Below the pieces are notes generated by a model that ran no database searches, was not told where the DNA came from, and saw only the letters and a list, made by a program, of their open reading frames with translations. From NCBI GenBank assembly GCA_002917775.1, contig KZ627151.1:694607-758606 (forward strand): DNA of 64,000 nucleotides. Reading direction: 5' to 3'. The first letter of the stretch is position 1. Each line of letters opens with the position of its first letter. The stretch comes from Glaciozyma antarctica PI12 (lineage: Eukaryota; Basidiomycota; Microbotryomycetes; Kriegeriales; Camptobasidiaceae). The translations under genes were made by a program, and so were the position numbers. Shown piece by piece: positions 53,884 through 64,000 of the stretch.

Positions 53884-54807
53884 GCGGGGGCTGGAGTGGC
53901 GGGAGCGGGGTGGAGTGGCGAAGGAGGGGGTAGGAGGGAGGAGCCAGGAGGGAGGGAGGAGAGGATAGGGGGAGAGATGGGTGAGGGAAGAAGTAGCTGG
54001 AGCTAGATGGGAGCAGAGTGGGGCGGAGGAAGAGCGTATGCGGCGATGAAGGACGACCGGACTTCATTCCTCCCTCTCGACCACCGCCTCCTCTCTCCAT
54101 CCCCTCCTCCTCTTCCCACCCGTCTCCCTCGACAAAACGCGCCGTAAATACGACAATAAGCCTCCGCGACGCCCTCCTTCCACGCCGCGGGGATGACCCT
54201 CCTCCCCCTTTCGACCCTTTCGCGACCGCAACAATATGAAGTACCAAGACCTGTAACACCGATTTGCAGCATTTTGAGTTCCCAGCTACTCTTTTACTGC
54301 TCTCTACGACCTTACGTGAGAGACTCATAGCTGGCCCGCGATCCTGGTGCCGTTCCTAAGACTTCGTCGACTCGCTCGCGCCACGCCTGTGGCAATCCCA
54401 ACGCTACCTTTGCTCATACGGTACACTTTCAAGCGGCAGAAGCCAGCCGCTGAGCAGGGCCTCCCAAGACTTGCCCGATTCCGAACGTCGACCTTCGCAG
54501 CTCCTGGGCCTCGTTCCCACCCGCTCGACGGAAGCTGTTCTCTCCTCCACTGCTTCACCGAAGGCTTTCCCAGCAGCTTCATGGATCGTTGAGCCGCCAG
54601 AAGGTGTGACTGCACCGAGCTTCGACCCCAATCTCCTGTCGTCACCGTACTCGCCCCCGCGCTTCTCATCGGTAAAGAGATGCGGTTCAGCGCGAGAAGA
54701 GCTCGCAAGATCACTAAGAACTGTGGAGAGGAGAGCGAGAAGCAGGTACTGAAGCAGGACCACCGGCACAAATCGACACACGACACACAATCTATTATCA
54801 ACCCTTT
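53884..54807. other. Intergenic between convergent TOA2 and CRC1
   Basis: The first 120 bases after the TOA2 stop are strongly purine-rich (GGAGGAGG-type), then CT-rich. No gene is supported. The region 54400-54800 has open frames on the minus strand, but they are simply downstream of the carrier gene's stop. Confidence 0.5.
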
Positions 54808-56223
54808 CTAGAAAACCTTGTTCATCGCCTGCAAACTCAACTCGACACCCAACTGCACGCTCCATCAGCTCTCTCCCATCGCTCAAGGAAGGAAAGTGAC
54901 ATACGAAGCAAGCCGCGTTCGCCGGGAACGCGCGCGCCATCGCCGGTGCGAAGCCCTTGAAGAGCGCCGAAGCACCGTCCGCCTTGACAGTCTTGACGGC
55001 GCAATCGACAAAGCCCTTGTAGGTGCCTTCGGGGGCGCCTTGGAGTCGGGACTTGATGACCTGTTTAAGAGATGGGGTCAGCTGAGCTCCTGAGCGGAGG
55101 ATGGGGACGCACGTCGGGAGGAATGGCAAAGGTCCACATGGTGACGCCTGCGAATCCACCGGCGACGACGACAGCACCGAGAGAGAGAGCAGCGGGGTCC
55201 TGGCCCTTGGGCGTGAGCTCCTTCTTGATCAACTCGTACGCGACAAAGTAGCTGCGTTCGGCGTTAGTCATTGCTTCCGCGGAAGGAAGGAAGGTACGCA
55301 CGCAGCGCTGCCGGGTCCATCACGAGCAAGGGTCGCGCCGGTTCCACGGAAGACGGAGCGGATGCCACCCTGCGCGTAGAGCTTGCGCACGGCGTCGAGG
55401 GGACCGTTGTAGAGCTGCTTTCCTCCCTGTCCCTGCATCTACATTCCCAAGCATCGATCAGCTCCTCTCCTGGGTGACGGGGCGGGGAACGGACCTGGAG
55501 CAACACCTTGACGCGCTCGACGGGAGCGGCGACGAAAGTGGTGGGGACGGCACTGAAGAATCCGGCAAATGCGAGCTCGGCGTTCGTGAGCGACTTGGAG
55601 GTACGCTCGGGAGTCATCGAGTAGACGATCTTCTTGCCCATCGCGTATCCCTGCGCGCGTGAGGAGAGGTTAGCTGGGGTTGAGGTGGTGAGTTCTCGGT
55701 AAGAGAGCAGCGTACCCAGAAGGAGACGGCGAACATGGGAGTAACACCAGCCAGAGGAGGTCCCATACCACGGTAGAACCTGCGCACACGACCTCAGTCA
55801 GCTCCCCAGCTCATCCCCAGCTCCCAACCGCTCAGCAGAGGCACGCACCCCTTGATTCCATCCCTCGCCAGCGTCTGCTTCACCACGTCCACGGCGCCCT
55901 TGTACTGCCCAGGAGCAGCCGTCTGCATCCGCGTCTTGGTAAGATCGAACGGCTGTCCTACAGACCCGCACCTCTCGCGTCAGCTGCGTTCGGGCGGCAG
56001 AGGGGAGGAGGGGATGTACCGACGAGGACAGAGGCGACTCCACCAAATCCACCAGAGAGGAACGACTTGAATCCAGCGGTGCTCGAAGCCTTCTTCTCTG
56101 CTACGACGGGGGCGGGAGCGGAGGAGGACGCGGGGGTTCCTGCGGTGGTCTGGGGGACGGTTCGAGCAACGCGTTAGCTAGGTTCGAGCTCGGCAGCTCA
56201 GAGAACCTTACGGAGGTGGCCAT
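54808..56223 (-). CDS. CRC1: Mitochondrial carnitine/acylcarnitine carrier (SLC25 family)
   Basis: Inner-membrane exchanger of carnitine and acylcarnitines, feeding peroxisome-derived acetyl units into mitochondria. Three mitochondrial-carrier repeats are visible, each with its P-x-[DE]-x2-[KR] motif: GQPFDLTKTRMQTAAPGQYK, AAPVERVKVLLQ and AIPPDVIKSRLQGAPEGTYK. Each is followed by the family's glycine-rich second-helix motif (GTLARDGIKGFYRGMGPPL-like; IRSVFRGTGATLARDGPGSA; GASALFKGFAPAMARAFPAN). 'GTGATLARDGPGSAAYF' is typical of the carnitine subgroup. The last intron (GTATGT donor) leads to a short exon LGVELSLQAMNKVF and stop, matching the family's 'LGVE.sl..m'. A 40-residue Ala/Pro-rich extension precedes the first repeat. 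Family is certain; the carnitine substrate is likely. Confidence 0.88.
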
Positions 56224-57088
56224 TCTACGGCTTTTGAGGGTCGAAGAGTGTGGAGAGAGGGAAAAAGGCGGAGGGCGGCCTCAGGGCGTGAATGAACGCT
56301 GCCGGCGAGCACAAGTTAGCGGTCTTGCCCGACATCCTCCTTCTTTTCCTTCTCCCATCGATGGCTACTGCTCAGGACTCTGGAGGAACTGCGAGAGTGT
56401 AGGAGATAGGAACGGACGGGCCTTGCTCCGCGGAGTGCTGTCGACAGGAGCGAGATCGCAGATTCTGCCGGGTGTTGTTCTTTCTGCTTATGATAGGGAG
56501 ACGGCGACGTGGGTGAACGAGGTACTGGTACCGCTTTTCTAAGAGAGTCTTGGACCTGCGTGCGAGAAGGGGACGCGTAGGAGGAGCGGAGAAGGGGTGT
56601 TGTGGTTGCTGACCTGCTCCCTACTACGCCAGCTGCTCCCGCTGCTCTGTCCTCAGCCCTCAGCGCTCAGCGGTGAAGAACCCGCGCCACGAATACGCGA
56701 TAATAATCTGGACCAGCGCGAAACGAGGTCCTGTGGGTTCCTCGCTGCTCCGAACCCCCCCCAGCTGTGTGCGCCTGCTCCCCCAGTTTGCTGTGCGTAC
56801 TGCCTCAGCTCACCCGCTCAAGTCCTGCTCTGTTTCTCACCGCAACAGCAACGATCGCGTTACTTCAACGCCTGAGCTTCGACCCTGTACTCAAGCACCC
56901 CTTCGAGCGGAGGACTCGGGCGAGACTGCCTCTCGCTGCCGATCTCCTGCCTCTTTGAAGACTGTTTTCACGCTCTCCTCCTTGGCCTCGATTGTCTCCC
57001 TACTCAACACAGCACCTTGTCAAGCACCAGATTTCAGCTCGCCTCCAAGGAGCCATCATCACAAGGACGAAGCACCGGCAGCACGACC
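56224..57088. other. Divergent intergenic region (CRC1 / RRM protein)
   Basis: 865 bp containing both promoters. The stretch before 57089, with CTCAACACAGC and CGACC, may include a leader intron of the RRM gene. No gene is supported. Confidence 0.45.
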
Positions 57089-59267
57089 ATGAACGACTCA
57101 TCCAAGCCGCCAGGTTTCCCGCCGCACTGGCAGCACCCGCCCTTCATTCCCTCCTCGACCACACCAGCTCCTCCACCATTCCAGCTCTTCTCCCCGCCAC
57201 CCCTCTTCTTCGCCCCGAACCTCCCGCCGACGCCACATCCTCATATCCCCTACCAGCATCCGGGCTTCTGCTCTCCGATCCCTCCTCAGAACACGCAAGC
57301 TGGATTCTACGCCACGACGGGGCAGGAATGGTCGCTTGCGGTTGATGGGCTGGGGGCGGAGGCCGGACCCGAGAGTGCCTCGGCGATGGGATGCAGTGAG
57401 TACCTTGCCTTTGAGACAGGCGTCGAAGCGAGCTTACGACTGGATCCGAGTAGAACTCACGCCCTGGCCAGGCTACCGCCGCGTTCGACAGTCAGCCCTA
57501 GCAAAGTCAGTCCTCGCTCCTCCTCGCTCCTACGAATACTAACCACTCTCGCAGTCCCGACCTCACCACGAACGTCTACGTGCGCCATCCCAATTTCCTC
57601 CATGCTTCCGCTGACCACGCAGAACGAACGCAGGTCCGCCTCCTCCCACCCGAAACGCGCGACTTCGACCTCCTCCACCTCGGCCTTCGCTTCGGCCCCG
57701 TCCGCTCCGTCCGCGCGCTTGTCAACGAAGTCTCTGCACCGGGCGTGTTCAACGAACACGGCGTTGAAGTGCTTCCGGCGGAGAAGGAGCGTGGGGGGTG
57801 CAAGGGCGTGGGGTTCATCTTGTTCGCCAAGATTGAGGATGCTGAGCGGGCGATTTTGGGACTCAACGCGCTGGGGTTTGAGGCGAGCTTTGCGAAGGTG
57901 TGTCTGACTTGACGGGAAGCGGGGATTGGGCTGACGAGCGAGCAGGATTCGGTGAGCATGAAGCTCAAGCGTCTGGCGGATTCGAGCTCGACGAATCTGT
58001 ACCTTTCCAACGTGCGTGCTCAGACGTTTCACCCGATTCCTCGCTAACATTCATTCTGCAGCTTCCGCCCTCGTACGAAGAGCAGGACATCGTCAACCTC
58101 TTCTCCCCGCTGCACGTCAAGTCCGTTCGTCTCCTGCGCGAGAGCGACGATCGTGTCGTCGATGGACAGCGCGCTGTGGGACCTTCGCGTGGGATTGGAT
58201 TTGCGAGGTGCGTCTTGTAGTTGCCGCTATGAGTAAGCTGGCTGATGATGAGGAGCGCATGATCGGAGGCATCGTGTGGCGACCGAGCAGGCGATCGCGA
58301 AGCTTCAGAACTTGCGACTTCCTGGGAGCGGCCTGCCTCTCAAGATCCGCTACGGTGGGGTGCTCCCCATCATTTTCTGTAATTGAACTCACCGACTTTA
58401 CGTGACAGCCGACAGCACGGAGCAAAAGGAGCTCAAGACGCACTTCGGCCGTGGACCCGCCAAGCTCCCTCGCGCCTGCATCACCCCGTACGTCCCTCCT
58501 CGCCTCCTCCCATCCCTCTCTAACTCCTCCAAAGTCCCTCCTCTCCACTCTCCTCGACTCTTGGCGCCTTCAACACCCCACACAACTCTCACAACTCGCA
58601 ATTCCCCATCTCCCCCGCCAAGCCTCCTCCGCCCTTCTTCACCACCGGCCGCATCAGCCCTCCCGCCGCTCTCTCCTCGCGCGCCGAACCGCCTTTCCCG
58701 CACCCATTCCCGCATCATCTCCAGCAGTACCAGCCTCGCCCGAACCAGCTCGCGAACCCGTTCATCCAGCACCCCTCCGCAAGGCACTTCAGCTCGTCCT
58801 CCCTCCTCTCCACGACTCCCGACATCGTCCCCTCGAGCGGAACGACCCAAGAGATTTTCCAGCTCCCTGCGACGACTTCGGCGGCGGCGCTCCAGCCCTC
58901 GTCGAACGGAGCGACCGAGACTTTCCACCTCTCGCCGAACGGGACGAGCGCGACTTTCCAGGCTCTCTCGAACGACACCAGCGGCAACTTGCACCTCCTC
59001 TCCAAAGACGGAGCGAGCTTTCACCTCCCCGTCAACGGAGGAGCGGATGTGTGCCGCTTCCCGGACGACGGCGGAGCGAGCGCTTTCCGTTTCCCGGACT
59101 CCGGTGTGGGCGAGGCGTTTAGGCGGGAGGCGTTTAAGTTCCCGAGTGATGGGAATGTTGGTAGAGGAGCGCGCGAGGAGGAGGGGATGGAGGTGGAGGA
59201 TGAGCTGGGGGCGATGAGTCAGGGGTGGAGGTTGAGGAGCGCGCTGGGGAGGAAGAGCTTGCCGTAG
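57089..59267 (+). CDS. RNA-binding protein with two RRM domains and repetitive C-terminus
   Basis: A protein of about 600 residues. The N-terminus (first 90) is Pro/Phe-rich. RRM 1: TNVYVRHPNFLHASADH then a long RNP-like part (LRFGPVRSVRALVNEV; GGCKGVGFILFAKIEDAERA; ILGLNALGFEASFAK). RRM 2: SSTNLYLSN, LPPSYEEQDIVNLFSPLHVK, SVRLLRES, GIGFAR and LRLPGSGLPLKIRY. The two-RRM layout with 'T.NLYlsnLP..y.e.di..lFs' resembles MSSP/RBMS-type single-strand RNA/DNA binders, but RRM 1 has an insertion before RNP1. The tail contains degenerate repeats of about 12-14 residues (SSNGATETFHLSPNGTSATF; FRFPDSGVGEAF). About nine introns; those around 58200-58400 are inferred. The role in mRNA control is a family inference. 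Confidence 0.75.
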
Positions 59268-59823
59268 GCGGGTTCGCACTTCCTGATCTTCTGAAATAGC
59301 GCTGAAGTGGCTTAGCATGATTACTTCCCACTCGCTTCGTAGCTTACCCCTCCCCTCTACCCCCCCACTCGTGCACTCGACTCTTTCCTCTCCTCGCACC
59401 CCGCACTCCACCAGATTAGTATCGCTTGAAGAATCGCTTGCCCAGATATGTACTGCCATCATTGCTTTATACTGAGAGAGATAAGCTCAGAGAGAGCGTT
59501 GAGCGAAAGCGGAAGTGGGGTGGAGGGTGGCGTGGAGAGCGAGGGTAGCGAGATTTGCGAAATGCGCCTTTGAGGAGGGACGAAGCCTGGCGGGCTTGTC
59601 TGTATGTTATGCGGGATATCTGATTGCATGCTCGTTCTCGGCAGGAAAGAAAGAGCAGAGGTGCAGCAGCGAAAAAGAAAGCTCAGAGACGTCCATTGCG
59701 GAATGTGACGACCTCGGGTCCTTCCGCCTCTCCCCCAACCAGCAAGCGAAACGGAGAAGCCTGTAGACAAGCATTAACAGATTTTCTTCCACCTAAGAAC
59801 CCGTTGCGGACTCACCTTCTCCC
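59268..59823. other. Intergenic 3' of the RRM gene
   Basis: Between the RRM gene stop and the 3' end of a minus-strand pseudogene. It is less GC-rich, with several short open frames but no supportable gene. Confidence 0.5.
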
Positions 59824-60518
59824 TCAGCACCCAAACCTCCCTCCACAAAACAGCGTCGCTCCTCCAATCACTTCCCCCCTGTACTCCTCCCTAACGCACA
59901 GATACACCTTACCACACCCCGAGCACTTCCTCTTCATCTGCACGAAGACCTTGGGATCGAAACGAACTTTGAACGTCTTGAAGTATTCGAGAGGGTGCCG
60001 ATCTCCGCGGTAGTGCTCGCCTGTCCAGCCGTTCTTATTGTACGACTAAGGAGACATGAGGCAGTACGGGTCGCCAAAGTTCGAGTTGGTACAGTAGCAG
60101 TTGCCTGCGGGGGGGTCAGCTGGTTTCCAGAAGGACCGAAAGACGGAGCAGGGAGAGACGCACCTCGCACCTCGTGGCACCTACAATCCTCGCACACGAC
60201 GTACCCGCACTGTACGCACGTATCGAGCGGATCGTGTGCTCCGATCGTGTGCTCCTCCATCTCGCCTTCCACACGCCGTGCAGGCCCCGCGCTTCGGGTG
60301 AGGTGTCTTGGGCTTCCTGTTGAGGAGGTGGTCGACGAGGTTGGCCATGTTAACGTGGTCGGTCGGGGTGAGGGTACCGGCTTGAGAGTGGGCTTCGTAC
60401 GAGGTGTGGTAGGCTTTGGTGTTCCACTGCAGGAAGGGAGAGGTCGGTGAGCTGGTGGCGTGCGCTGGAGATGAAACGGCTGACGCACGGGAGCAGGGAG
60501 GTCCGCGAGGTGCTCCAT
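59824..60518 (-). pseudogene. Broken copy of the neighbouring Cys-rich gene
   Basis: Paralogue of the gene at 60923-61608 with the same exon plan. Exon 1 reads MEHLADLPAP; exon 2 WNTKAYHTSYEAHSQAGTLT, NMANLVDHLLNRKPK and GACTACG; then, in another frame, EHTIGAHDPLDTCVQCGYVV and CEDCRCHE. The last exon reads NCYCTNSNFGDPYCLMSP, then an in-frame TAG, then SYNKNGWTGEHYRGDRHPLE, FDPKVFVQMKRKCSGCGKVY. The two lesions are a frame change inside the zinc-binding part (near 60250-60280) and the internal stop (about 60050). The sequence on both sides of each lesion still aligns with the sister gene. It is a recent, still recognisable pseudogene unless both lesions are sequence errors. Confidence 0.6.
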
Positions 60519-60922
60519 TCTGACTTGCGAGTGATTGAGCTTGATGCAGATGAAGCTTGCTGAAGTGGAGTGGACGGGAGAGAGCGGGAGAAGGGAAGGC
60601 GAAGTTGACTTCGCGATTCGAGTTCTCGTGGGCCGAGCTTCTCTCTCAGGGACCAGAAGCGAGAGGGACACCCTCAAACCTTCAGAAAGGCTTCCACAAG
60701 AGCGCAACCTTCTCTTCGACCTCCTTGCGACGACGTTTGAGCGGAAGGAGGGAGAGGAGCTTCAATACGAATGAAAACGTCCATTGCGAAGCCGTGTGTA
60801 CTCCTCCTCAAGTCGATGGTCCAGCCAGCCTGCGCGTAGCGTCAGCTCTTTCATCTCCAAGTGAACGAACGCAAGAGCACTCACTTCGCCATCCCTCTCA
60901 AGCCCGTGCGACCCTCGCCAAC
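60519..60922. other. Intergenic between the two Cys-rich paralogues
   Basis: Contains the former promoter of the pseudogene and 3' sequence of the sister gene. No gene is seen; a long plus-strand frame crossing it is the antisense of the sister gene. Confidence 0.5.
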
Positions 60923-61608
60923 TCAGCAGTACTGCTTGTGGAAGCACAGCACGACCTTCCCGCAGTTCTTGCACTCCCTCTCCTTCTCTTCGAAGACCTT
61001 GGGATCAAAGACGGTCCCGAAGCGCTCATCGCACGCGGAGATCGGGTGCCTGTCGCCGCGGTACTTGATTCCCGTTCCGCCTTCGACGTGGTAGTACGCG
61101 GGCTCCATCTTGCAGTACGGCGTTCCAAAGTTCCCGTTGGGGCAGTAGCAGGTTCCTATGAAGCCGCTGAAGGGTCAGCGTCCTGCTCCGAGGAGGGAGA
61201 AGGGAGCGAGCTGGGAGGGAGAAGCGCGGAAGAACGACTCACCTCGCGTGTAGTGGACCATGCAGCTCTCGCAAGCCATGAAGCCACACTCATGACACGT
61301 CTCCAGCTCCTCCGTAGATCCGCACGACGTGCAGAAGCACTCCTCCTTCGACCCACAGCCATGCTCGCACCCCGTGTGCGCGTGCGCGCCCTTGCCGCCC
61401 GTTTTCGAGTTGATCAGACCATCGACCATGGCTTGCATAGCGGCTCCTCCTCGGTGCTGAGCTTGCCTTGCGCTGCGCGGAGGAAGAAGGCCGCCTCGGA
61501 GGCTTGGTCGCCCCACTGGGTAAGGAGGGGACACGTCAGCGTGAGAGCGGCGCACAGGCTGGTGAGGAGAGCACGCACAGGGAGAGGACCAGCAGGAGCA
61601 TCTGCCAT
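60923..61608 (-). CDS. Cys-rich, probably zinc-binding protein of unknown function
   Basis: Exon 1 MADAPAGPLP; exon 2 WGDQASEAAFFLRAAQGKLS, MQAMVDGLINSKTGGKGAHA, HTGCEHGCGSKEECFCTSCG, STEELETCHECGFMACESCM, VHYTRG; exon 3 GTCYCPNGNFGTPYCKMEPA, YYHVEGGTGIKYRGDRHPIS, FDPKVFEEKERECKNCGKVV, LCFHKQYC. Repeated C-x2-C pairs suggest two or three zinc sites. I do not recognise the family. A problem is seen in exon 2: the frame of WGDQASEAAF ends a few codons after GKLSTEEE, while the zinc part continues in another frame, with no intron signal between (near 61440-61460). Either there is a 1-2 base error in the assembly, this copy is also damaged, or translation starts at MQAMVDG. The sister copy downstream is clearly broken. 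Confidence 0.5.
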
Positions 61609-61857
61609 CGTGTAGCTGAGTGAGGAGCAGTTGGAGAGGTTGGTGGCGGAGGACAAGAGCAGTTCGCTGCGAAAACGACCTCAGCCCCTTCGACACGTTG
61701 CGCAGACTGAGGTCCTGTGGGGCGTCTAGAGAGTACTTTCTAAGCCTCCAGAAGCAAAGCCTGAGAAGTGCGGCGAGTGGAAGGAGATCAAGAGTCAAAG
61801 CAGCGCCAACGCACTGCTCGCCTCCCGCCAACACTCCCTCTTTAACGCACGCTCCCG

Positions 61858-63582
61858 ATGGAAGACGACCGCCCCACTGCAGGCCGAGCAGATCTGGAGG
61901 AGAACGAGGAGGACGCCCTGCCTGATTGGCGTCAGTTCGCCAAATTTGCCAAGTGAGCTGCTCCTTCAGGGTGGTGGCTGATGAGGCAGGAGAGGAGGAG
62001 CTGATACGAGGTTGCGCGCTACAGATCTCTTCCCAAGTCTAAGGACGAACACACTCCCTTCATCCCCAAGCGTGGCGAGAAGGACTTTGAGCCCATCCCC
62101 TTCTCCTCCTCCCTCTCCCAATCCAGCAAGGAGGCGACTCTCTCCCAGTACCAGCTCAACACGCTCAACGAGTCCCGGTCAGCTCTCTTCAGCGCCCTCT
62201 CCTCCGGCTCCCGGTTCCACTCCTCGAGGAGCTACAACTCGTTCACCTGGCGACCAAAGGTGGAGGGAGGACGCGCTTCATGCGACGCAGGGAGCTCGGC
62301 GTATGGCGTGCACTTCTCCAACCTGGGAAGGCACAGTGCGGAGAGGAAGCGGTTGGAGTTGTTACCAGAGGAGGCGCTGTACATGGTGGAGAGGGGAGCG
62401 ATTGAGCTGTGGAGGGAGGTAGAGGAGGGAGACGAGGGCGCGCCCAAGGTGCCTATGACGGTGCAGCAGGCTTGGGCCGAGATTATTGGGCACGATGAGC
62501 TCACGGTGGAGCGGTTCCAGGTGCGTTGCGGTACTGTTGGAGGAGCATACAGGGCGATAGCTAACCAGTCGTTCACGCGCAGGTCTACGCCCACCTCAAG
62601 CGGTTAGGTTACGTCCTTACTCGCGCACGAGCAACCCCGCATCCTCAGCCGAAAGGCAAGCCTGAACTCCCTCGACGCTCGCTTTTGGCCCTCCTCGCCC
62701 TCCCCTTCTCCGCCCTCCGCCACTTCGTCTTCCAGCTCGTCTCTTCTCTCCGAAGACTCCCCCTTCTCCTCAAGTCGAACGCTCCTCTCCTCCGCCTCAC
62801 ACGCCTTCTTCGACAAAGCGAGGGCATCTCTCGTCCATTGCTCTTTGGTCGTCGCTGGGCTACCTACGGTCAGTCCTCGCCCTCGCTCCTCGCTCCTCGC
62901 CATCCGCGACTGACTTTCTCGAACAGACCAAATATTCGGCCGCCTGCAAGTCATTCCTACAGGACACGACGCTGCCCTCCCACGGTCCGCCGTCCCGCAC
63001 ACTCCCAGCCTCCTCGAACCCCTCGTCCCCGCCATCGACTCGACATCCACCACCCCCGGCCTCCCCGACCTGGAGCAAAACCCCTACCAGATCTTCTACC
63101 ACATCTACAAGCCCGTCACCAAGTTCCGCAAAACAGTTCCTCCTCCTCCCGATTTCCGTCTCGTCGTCATCAAGTGCGTTCTCTGCTCCCTCCCTCGCTC
63201 TCCCCGCTAACCCCCTCACAGCGCGAACACCACTCCCCTCCCCGATCTCTTCGAATTCGCTTCCCTCTTCTCCACCGTCCCCTTTTCGACCGAAAACACT
63301 CTCCTCCCCCCACCCCCCGTCGCACGCGTCGGCCTCCCTCCCCCTACTCCCCGTTTCCGACCTCGCGCCCCTCCGACCGCTCCGACTCTTTTGCAGAAGA
63401 TCAAGGCGTACCTCCCTGGAAGCGGGAAAAAGAAGTTCAAGCCGAGCCCGTACCCCAGGCTCAAGACGGGCAGGAGGAGCGTGCTGGTTGCGGTGGTGGA
63501 TAATGGGACGACGTCGTTTTTGAGGTTCTCGGAGGCGGAGTTTGCGAAGATGCCGTGGTTGGGGACACCGAGGGCTGCGTAG
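61858..63582 (+). CDS. SEN54: tRNA-splicing endonuclease subunit Sen54
   Basis: Structural subunit of the nuclear or mitochondrial-surface endonuclease that cuts introns from pre-tRNA. It starts MEDDRPTAGRADLEENEEDA, LPDWRQFAKFAK. The Sen54 N-terminal domain follows: IPKRGEKDFEPIP, FHSSRSYNSFTWRPK, VHFSNLGRHSAERKRLELLP, EEALYMVERGAIELW, MTVQQAWAEIIGHDELTVER, FQVYAHLKRLGYVLTRARA. The pattern 'LlPEEalyLvERG.l.l' and 'l..e.y.VYahLKRLGYiv.R' is diagnostic. A long fungal insertion comes next, then the C-terminal endonuclease-like fold (QNPYQIFYHIYKPVTKFRKT; PPPDFRLVVINANTTPLPDL; VLVAVVDNGTTSFLRFSEAE). Sen54 has no active site, as here. About 495 residues, five or six introns; complete. Confidence 0.92.
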
Positions 63583-63768
63583 TGGAATCGAGATGCTGTT
63601 GGGATGTACGATGCGCGTCGCCGTGTCTCTGGGGCGCTCTTCGAGACTTTTCCGCTTCGCAGGATTGAGCCGAGAGAGGTCTGAAATCATGCGCGTTGTT
63701 ACAAGTTGGCAAGGTTACTGAGGGACTAAGGGGCTAACGACGGAAGGGGGTATCCAAGGAGGGAGGTC

Positions 63769-64000
63769 CTACGCCGAAGGGATCTTGAGGTTCGTGAGGC
63801 GCACGACGAGTGGGAGCAGCGCGGCGTTCTCCCTCGAAGCGTGGAAGTTAATACGCTCTAGATTCGTCTTGCTGTGGTGGTTGAAGTTCTGCTCGAACCT
63901 GTGGCGCGAAAGACGTTAGCGAGGCCAGCGAGAGAGAAGGGACCAGCGCACTTGAAGAGGAAGTCCCACTGCTTCTGGAAGGGGACTTTGGTCCAGTCGC
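63769..64000 (-). CDS. 3' end of an unidentified gene (cut by the window edge)
   Basis: Two exons are visible on the minus strand: DWTKVPFQKQWDFLFK, a 45-60 nt intron with a CTAAC branch, then FEQNFNHHSKTNLERINFHA, SRENAALLPLVVRLTNLKIP and a stop. Codon use and intron are typical of real genes here. The piece is too short for me to name the family; it looks like a helical C-terminus. The gene's start lies beyond position 64000. Confidence 0.6.

Noticed and set aside
60557-61615. 352-codon plus-strand open frame
   Set aside because: Antisense of the Cys-rich gene; the minus strand has the Cys pairs and introns.

Overview
The window looks like nuclear DNA of a basidiomycete yeast of the Rhodotorula/Rhodosporidium (Pucciniomycotina) type. 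The sequence is GC-rich with strong C/G third-position bias. Genes are densely packed on both strands, and nearly all are cut by many tiny introns (about 45-65 nt) with GTRNGT donors, CTGAC/CTAAC branch sites and YAG acceptors. The genus is an inference from gene content and style; no ribosomal or barcode sequence is present. CDS coordinates are start codon to stop codon and include introns.

Layout. 0.4-7.6 kb: decapping subunit Dcp1, then a large protein I read as a meiotic chromosome-axis protein of the SYCP2/Red1 type. 7.7-10.1 kb: two tandem Pmp3-family membrane peptides and a DUF427 protein. 11-15 kb: exosome subunit Rrp42 and a conserved unknown protein. 17-25 kb: a SET/MYND protein, a TOK1-type potassium channel and the TFIIF beta subunit.

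26-39 kb is the most interesting region. It holds a Dal5-type MFS permease, a HyuB-type oxoprolinase subunit, a divergent HyuA-type oxoprolinase subunit, a DUF1445 (YcsI / D-glutamate cyclase-like) protein and a Zn2Cys6 regulator. This looks like a co-regulated catabolic cluster for 5-oxoproline, hydantoin-like compounds or D-glutamate, with the usually fused fungal 5-oxoprolinase split into two divergent genes.

41-49 kb: delta-9 desaturase Ole1 with its cytochrome b5 domain, an anchored SGNH-type protein, an S1/P1 nuclease and mannosyltransferase Alg12. 49-57 kb: a CBS-domain protein, an RPA-interacting protein, a Ser/Pro-rich unknown, TFIIA gamma and a mitochondrial carnitine carrier. 57-64 kb: a two-RRM protein, two related Cys-rich genes (one clearly broken, one doubtful), tRNA-splicing endonuclease subunit Sen54 and the 3' end of an unidentified gene.

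No tRNA, rRNA, CRISPR, transposon or virus-derived element was recognised. Most genes are unrelated housekeeping genes; only the 26-39 kb block looks like a functional cluster.
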